This document shows positions 58,343 through 64,000 of a stretch of DNA of 64,000 nucleotides, piece by piece. The stretch is from positions 16,684,974-16,748,973 of the forward strand of contig NC_061786.1 in the NCBI RefSeq assembly GCF_022458985.1, in the 5' to 3' direction. Origin of the DNA: Mugil cephalus (taxonomy: Eukaryota > Chordata > Actinopteri > Mugiliformes > Mugilidae). Every line of letters begins with the position of its first letter. The stretch's first letter is position 1. The notes under the pieces were generated by a model. It saw nothing but the letters and a program-made list of their open reading frames with translations, did no database searches and had not been told where the DNA came from. The translations under genes were made by a program, and so were the position numbers.

Positions 58343-58638
58343 TGAACCCGTCCTTTACTTACTGACGACTCGTCTTTTAAGTTTTGGAAATATTTGTGCT
58401 CCCAGCTTTCACGGAGCTTGCAGCTGTAACTGATCGAGCGTAAGGATGCGGCGATCCAAGTCTCTTGTTATCAATCAGAGTCGGGGTGGATGCCAATACC
58501 GAACGCTGATCCAACGCGAGAGCTCTGCTGTCCCCCGTTTTAAAGTCTATCTAGGGTTGATTCATATCCTCCGGTGTTGGAACCTTTTGGAAAATATTAC
58601 TTGATAAAGGGGTTTCAGTTGGCTTCGGTTGTACCACG

Positions 58639-58986
58639 TACGCAGATCAAGCATAACATTATGACCGCTGAAAGGAGAAGTTGAATAACGAATGACGAAA
58701 TTGTGACAATTCAGTGTTCTGCCGGGAAACTTTTGGACCTGGCACTCATTCGTGCGGATGTTACTTAGACAGGTACCACCCAGCTAGACCAGACCAGGCA
58801 CCCCCCCACCCGACAGCAATGAAATGAAACACTTTAAAAACAACTCAAAAAGCGTGAAAAACAGCACAGACCTGGCCTCTAAATTCACTAAATCCCAAAA
58901 CCCTAGCCTCACAACTGTTTTGGAGGCACAAGGGACACCTGCACAGGAAAAACAGGAGTCATAATGTTATGCCTGATCGGTGCGTA
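58639..58986 (+). mobile_element. Internally deleted Tc1-like transposon (348 bp)
   Basis: The left end (58639-58665) and reversed right end (58958-58986) both read TACGCA, then GATCA(A/G)GCATAACATTATGAC, differing by a 2-base indel and one change. GCATAACATTATGACC is the known end of a widespread fish Tc1 family. Inside, bases 58708-58765 match the central transposase region of that family (GGGAAACTTTTGGACCTGGC, then GATGTTACTTAGACAGGTACC), while most of the gene is gone. The rest of the interior (58800-58940) does not resemble it. Each end sits at a TA, the usual target. Confidence 0.85.
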
Positions 58987-60875
58987 TGAAAGGATGTAAA
59001 CCCTGCCGAGTGTTTTTGTTGACACCAGAGCAGTGACTGAAATCTAGAAAAAGAGTGACGCAAAACGAAATATCCCAGTGAAAGTGAGCTGAAAGAAACT
59101 GAAGTGGTACATGAAACGAAACCCGGCGGCGGGTTTCGCCCGGTTCGCGTACACAAATCCATTAAAGACACACACTGTTGTGAGGCTGCGTCGCTTTGTC
59201 GCAGCGTTCGCTGTGACTAAACAAATCCGGCTCTCAATTTGCCACAGACATTGAAGAAGAGGCGGAAAGAAAGCACTCACCACTTTGTTTTTTTCGCTAA
59301 TATTTTCGAATTTAATGGTAGAAAAATGCGCGTTCTCCCGTCCCTTTAATATAAGGTTGAAAGACCGTGAGCTATAAACTGGCTCAACCTCTTCTATTCT
59401 GATCGTTCCTCTGCTTCCAGCTTCTGTCTAATTTTCCATTTTCGTCACGCTGGCACCGGGTTTTTTTTTTTTTTCTTTCTCTTTTTTACTCGAGCTGAGA
59501 GGTAAGAAGGGCATTCGTGTTGACATCTGAAGAAATTACACATCCTCTCTGCGCACACAGTCGACTCGAGATAAGACCAAAGACGAGAAGAGAGAGAGAG
59601 AGAAAAAAAGAGTTTTCCGTTAAGATTTTATAAAACCTTGCTCATCGGATGAAATCTGTACTTGAGGTATGTTTAGAAGTCAAAGTGAGAGTAGAATGAC
59701 AACATACTAACAAGGTAAAATTACCTACAATTACAATAATAATACAATCCCATACTTTCCCAGTCTGTACTTTTTGATTGCGTCCTGATTAAAGACTGAG
59801 TTTTGAGGCATTCATCTCCGAAACATCGAACTACATGTTGACTACGTTGATGTGGCCTGTGTGTGTAATTACGCTGTAATTTCATCATGGTAAGGTTGTG
59901 ATTAAGCAGTGATATACTGGTTTATTTGTAGCAACATTGTATGAAGCTTCACAATAGAAACCAACACAATCCAGGGACAGGCTGCGTGGGCCGAGCGCTC
60001 ATGGGAACCACGGTGGCTTTTTAGCTTTAGGGTCCTTGGGGGACGGCCGGGATTGTGCTGTGTTGCCATTGATAAACTCACTCCCACAGTTCAGGGCCAA
60101 AACACACACACACGCACACAGAGACACACGCACACACAAACACAAACAGGGAGAGAAAAAAAATATTTTTGCCCGCATACCATTATTGATGGGCGACAAC
60201 TCATCGCTATTTTAACTTCAAGGAAACTTAAAAATAGCCTCTGTGTTCTCCACTCACACACTGCAGCACACGCCCCACGTGGTTTCATGTTTGTGTTCAC
60301 ATGGCCTCGAGTTCAGATTCTTGTTAAGCGCGAGCGCACGCACGCACACACGAGTGCACCCGAAACGCATGGACGCCGAAGTTCGGAGATGGGAGCCAAG
60401 AAACTCTCAAGAACGAGAGTTTTCCACCTCCTACTCTTTTCCATCATCCCTTTTCATTTCATAATTCCTGCTGCACGTGGAATATTTATTTTTATTTTGT
60501 CACTTCTTTATTTCCATCTTGACTCCTCCTCCTTTCTCTTTCTTTTACATCAACGCTCAGCATGTAATGAAACGGGAAGAGGAACTGATCTTTTTGACTT
60601 GTGAGCTTTTAAATTGCAGCGCCATCTGCAGTTAACAAATGGTATGTCTACAAGGTTGCACAAGGGATTTTATAATAAATACATTTCATAGATTAAGTAA
60701 TTTAAACAACATTTATATGGAAGAATGTCTCAATGTGTCAATGAATGTCTCATAGATGTCGAGAATTAAATTAAATCCATTAATTTTGCACTTGTTAGAT
60801 TTGCAGCCAACATATTGTGCATATTGTGCATTGACCTATGCTCGAAATTTGACTTTCTGAGTGCGGCCCTTGTCC
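58987..60875. other. Non-coding region
   Basis: No exon, RNA gene or recognisable transposon seen. T run at 59461-59474; AG run at 59590-59601; short CA runs near 60100-60140. Confidence 0.4.
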
Positions 60876-61707
60876 CAGTTTACATGCAAAAATCGAGAAA
60901 ATCGAATAATTGACGGGAACATGTCCTCCTCCTCCACACTAGATGGCGATATGTGTCTTTCCAGCGGTTAATTCGGCCCCCATTCTGGTTGACCTATTAC
61001 GTCACAAGATCGATAAGAGTACAGCTTGTTTAATCTCGTACACACTTTGCGCTACTTATACTGTAGATAAATGCACGCTTTCCCTCAGGTGGTTCTTCTA
61101 CTGGTTTGCGTTGTCTAGTTAAAGTCTGATTAAGGTGTATACATGCCAGTGTAGGTACCAGATCTGCTCGGGTGAGTATCCGACCCTTCCAGATGAAGTC
61201 ACGATGTAGAGGATGCTGACGTCGCATTTTGTAATTGGTTGGACAACAGGAAGAAGCGAAAGTGGAAGAGAGATTAGCAGCTTTAACAGTTAGCGGTAGT
61301 TATCGAAGGTTGTTTTGTCCGTTTATTTTTTGGATAAATTAATAAAAGCTGTATTTTTATTTATTCACAATAAAACTTCTTAAAATCTTTTGGTGGAGCT
61401 ATCTCTTTCAAACATATTGTGAAAAACAGATTAAACTTCTGTTGTCTAACCATGAACTGATCTCGCAGTCTGAGCCAAATGGAGCCAAACTTAGCCGAAC
61501 AAACAGGCGGAACATATAGCTGACGTCATCTGTAAGCACTGGATACTCACCTGAGCAGATCTGGTACCTTCACTGGGGAAAGTCTTTCATTTTCTGTGTA
61601 TCTTAATTGGATAAGGACAACTCTGATTTTAGTCAGAGTAACGTGCTTTACATGCACTTAAGTTGTCCAGTTAAAGTCCGATTAAGGCAACAATTCATTT
61701 TTTTTAA
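60876..61707. mobile_element. Dispersed non-autonomous element, copy B, split by a second element
   Basis: The left part (60876-61120) matches the reverse complement of copy A at 37115-37590: CAGTTTACATGC, then GACGGGAACATGTCCTCCTC, GGCGATATGTGTCTTT and TGACCTATTACGTCA, and later CCTCAGGTGGTTCTTCTAC. The right part (61600-61707) matches the other end of the family: AGTCAGAGTAACGTGCTTTA, GTTGTCCAGTTAAAGTCCGA and TTAAGGCAACAATTCA. Between them lies an unrelated 431-bp element. No coding content. Confidence 0.65.
61146..61576. mobile_element. MITE with 36-bp terminal inverted repeats, nested in copy B
   Basis: The left end 61146-61181 (starting CCAGTGTAGGTACCAGATCT) and right end 61541-61576 are reverse complements at 34 of 36 positions. 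The element is 431 bp, AT-rich inside, without a reading frame of note. TGACGTC occurs near both inner flanks. No clear target-site duplication can be read, so the superfamily is not assigned. Confidence 0.8.
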
Positions 61708-62298
61708 ACAAATGGTCAGAGTTGCTGTTGCGAGAGATTCAGCTCTGTCAGCACCTCACACACTGTCATCTGTCTCCAAGCTTGATTTTCACGAGACAAC
61801 CGAACAACAACTGCAGCAACAGACTGGTTTATATTCCGCGAGTGTATCTTTGGTGCTGTGAATTCAACAGGGTGTATTTCACTCGTCTAGCATACCTGTG
61901 AGCAATCAGTCGTGGATGTGTATGTGTGTGCTGAGGATGCAGAACAACCAGAAACTTTCAGTACGTGGTGGTCAGAATTTGACAAAGCGCGAGAGAGAGA
62001 TCTATGATAAGATAAATCGATAGATTTACTGCACCGCGCCATATGAACAGAGATCGGTCGTCCGTGCGAAGGCCGAATCCGACGTATCTGTTTCTGAGAT
62101 CGGCCGCATCCAATTGCACATCTTCTGTCGTGCGTCGGTAGCGAGCGGCAGAGGAGGCGAGGAGAGTTTAGATTCACCCTCTGGCAAGGCAGGCGGTTGA
62201 AAAGAGAGAGACGTGACAGCGAGGGAAGATATCTAAGGTATCCATCATTTAGGCTGAATCAGGGGAATGCAGGCTACTCTACCCGCAGGCGGTCAGGA

Positions 62299-62334
62299 CT
62301 TGTGTGTGTGTGTGTGTATATATATGTATGTATG
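62299..62334. repeat. (TG)n(TA)n(TATG)n compound microsatellite
   Basis: About ten TG units grade into TATATA and then TATG repeats. Confidence 0.9.
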
Positions 62335-63168
62335 TACAGGCCATGCACCTCAGGACTCAGGCGTTGCCCTCTGGGTGCCCTTCTCTCCCTTATGGATGCA
62401 ACATACACTTACAGCGTATTAATCACAATCTACAGCGCTGTCAGACTGTTCAAAGTCTTCAGCCTTCTCAAAAGCCTGTTTTCGTCGCGATGAAAAGGAA
62501 CGAAGACGGATTGCAGACTAGAAGGGTGAAAGGAGAAGCCATTCTCCAAACAGGGACGGTCTGTTGTTCGAGGGGAAGAGACGACAAACTCCACCTTTTA
62601 TTTTTCTGCGTCTGGCGTAGCCTCTTGTCCACGTGGACGTGCTGCTGGCTGTTTCGGAGGCACGGGAACACGCAGGGGGAGTGAGCAGCCGTAAAGGAAG
62701 GTGGAGTTTTTTTTTTCTTTTCTCCCTCTCTCAAAATGTCAAAGTCCCCCTCCGTTCTTTTCTCTAAGCATGATGGACTTACTCAGCTCCGCTCTTTTTA
62801 AGTCAGAATATCTCCCCTGCTAAAACCCCGAGCCTTAATCCCAAACAGTACGGCGTGTCACAGAGAAAACGAGAGCCGAGATGATGGGAGGCTTTTGAAG
62901 AGTCGGACAAATGAGTGATGCTTTTGAAATTAGCAAGTATTTCCCAAAAGAAGATGAAATCTCCGGACTTAACTTGACACAAAGGCCCGAGGCCTCTTTT
63001 GAATAGATCATTATAACTAGAAGCTCTCCTCTTGACTTCATAATGAGGCATTTCGGGAAGCTGCTCTTTAGTTGCAGTCGGAGGGGTGGAGACGGGGCGA
63101 GGATCGAAGCTGGTTTCCCAGAGGTTTACTGACTCCTGACTTCAAAGGCCAAGACAGTCACACTGTAA

Positions 63169-63192
63169 CTGCTGCTGCTGCTGCTGCTGCTG
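63169..63192. repeat. (CTG)8 microsatellite
   Basis: Eight CTG triplets followed by CAGG, in non-coding sequence. Confidence 0.95.
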
Positions 63193-64000
63193 CAGGAGCC
63201 AAATCCAGAGGGATCAGAAGGGGGAGTTTGTGTGTGTGCATTTCCAATAGCGCTTCTGAAGCTGTCGATGTCATATAGGCTTGTAGAAAAACAAAATATA
63301 GAAATAAACATAACCTAATTATTTTTTGATCTTGCAATCCTGACCGGCTAAGTGGCGGAGACAGGCCCCTTCTGGATTACAAGCATCTAAATGTGATTTG
63401 CCTTTTTCTTCATTTATTTAAAAATATTCACCCCGTCTTCATCCCGTGCTCGCAGTTCGCTTTTGAGCATTCATTTTCTTCGGGAACCCGCAGACCTTTC
63501 TTGCATCAGACCGCGCCGCGCGCGTCTGCGTTCATGGAACCGAGCGCATCACACGATCCCATGTTGTGTCTGGGCTGCGCTGCCGCATGTGTGCGTAACC
63601 GGCGCGAGGCGTGCAACTGGGAACTCTTGGCAGCGCGTCGCCGCGATGACGCCGTGTCTGCCTGGAGCTCAGGAACGCTGACTGGAAAATCTTGGAATCA
63701 TAGCTGCCTGTTCATGTCGTGTGGGCGTGAAGCTCGCACACACAGACACACACAGACACAGACACACACATTTACATTTATAGTATTTACTGGCGGCTAA
63801 TGGTAAGAAGAGAGACACCCACGCGCCTGCTTGACATATAGCGTTTACGGCCTGCTCAACTTTTATGGGAACGTGCACACACGCTCGCACACATGCGCGC
63901 GCTCGAGCCGTGAGATACGAGCCAGTGACACATCGCAGCGGTATACGGCGTGCTGTCATGCCGCATGCACGAGGGATTTGAGACAGACGAAGGCTTGACT

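Larger units (their letters stand above)
61708..64000. other. Non-coding region to window end
   Basis: No exon supported. TG/TATG array at 62299-62334, CTG array at 63169-63192, and CA/GACACA runs at 63738-63770. The GC- and CpG-richer stretch 63480-63660 has no promoter elements I can name. Confidence 0.4.

Noticed and set aside
60053..60604. 183-residue + strand open frame
   Set aside because: Composed of CA-repeat translation (Thr/His) and a T-rich Phe/Leu/Ser tail; a chance frame.

Overview
The window is nuclear DNA from a vertebrate, almost certainly a ray-finned (teleost) fish. Genes are split by GT-AG introns, protein matches are vertebrate-type, CA/TG microsatellites are dense, and Tc1, hAT and LINE remnants are of kinds common in fish. 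There is no operon, plasmid or CRISPR structure. Paralogue letters (a/b) cannot be assigned from sequence alone.

Layout. 1-4.3 kb: last eight coding exons and 3' UTR of stag1 (cohesin subunit SA-1), + strand; the gene starts outside the window. 5.2-12.8 kb: complete 15-exon pccb (propionyl-CoA carboxylase beta), - strand, tail to tail with stag1. 15.0-19.8 kb: complete 3-exon msl2 (RING E3 ligase of the MSL complex), + strand, head to head with pccb. 20.2-24.8 kb: complete 6-exon tnfsf10-like gene (TRAIL, a death ligand), - strand. 30.9-34.2 kb: complete 5-exon nceh1-like lipid hydrolase, - strand. 34.2-64 kb: about 30 kb with no coding exon I can support. It holds a CpG-rich putative non-coding first exon at 44.1-44.4 kb (+ strand, possibly the start of nlgn1), many microsatellites and several identifiable transposon remnants.

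Gene order is informative. stag1-pccb-msl2 is a unit found on human 3q22.3, and tnfsf10-nceh1 is a unit found on human 3q26.31. Here they are joined with about 0.3 kb between the predicted transcript ends. The five genes are functionally unrelated (chromosome cohesion, mitochondrial propionate breakdown, chromatin modification, apoptosis signalling, lipid ester hydrolysis), so the linkage looks like inherited synteny, not a pathway.

No previously undescribed system is evident. The most interesting structures are a short element with 34/36-matching inverted ends lying in a second repeat that has an inverted copy 24 kb away, a hAT-like insertion with a recognisable 8-bp target duplication, two internally deleted Tc1 elements, a 368-bp foldback element, a minisatellite with ordered unit variants, and a CA microsatellite inside the msl2 reading frame. 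Exon limits were read by eye from splice sites and protein similarity; no alignment or expression data were available.
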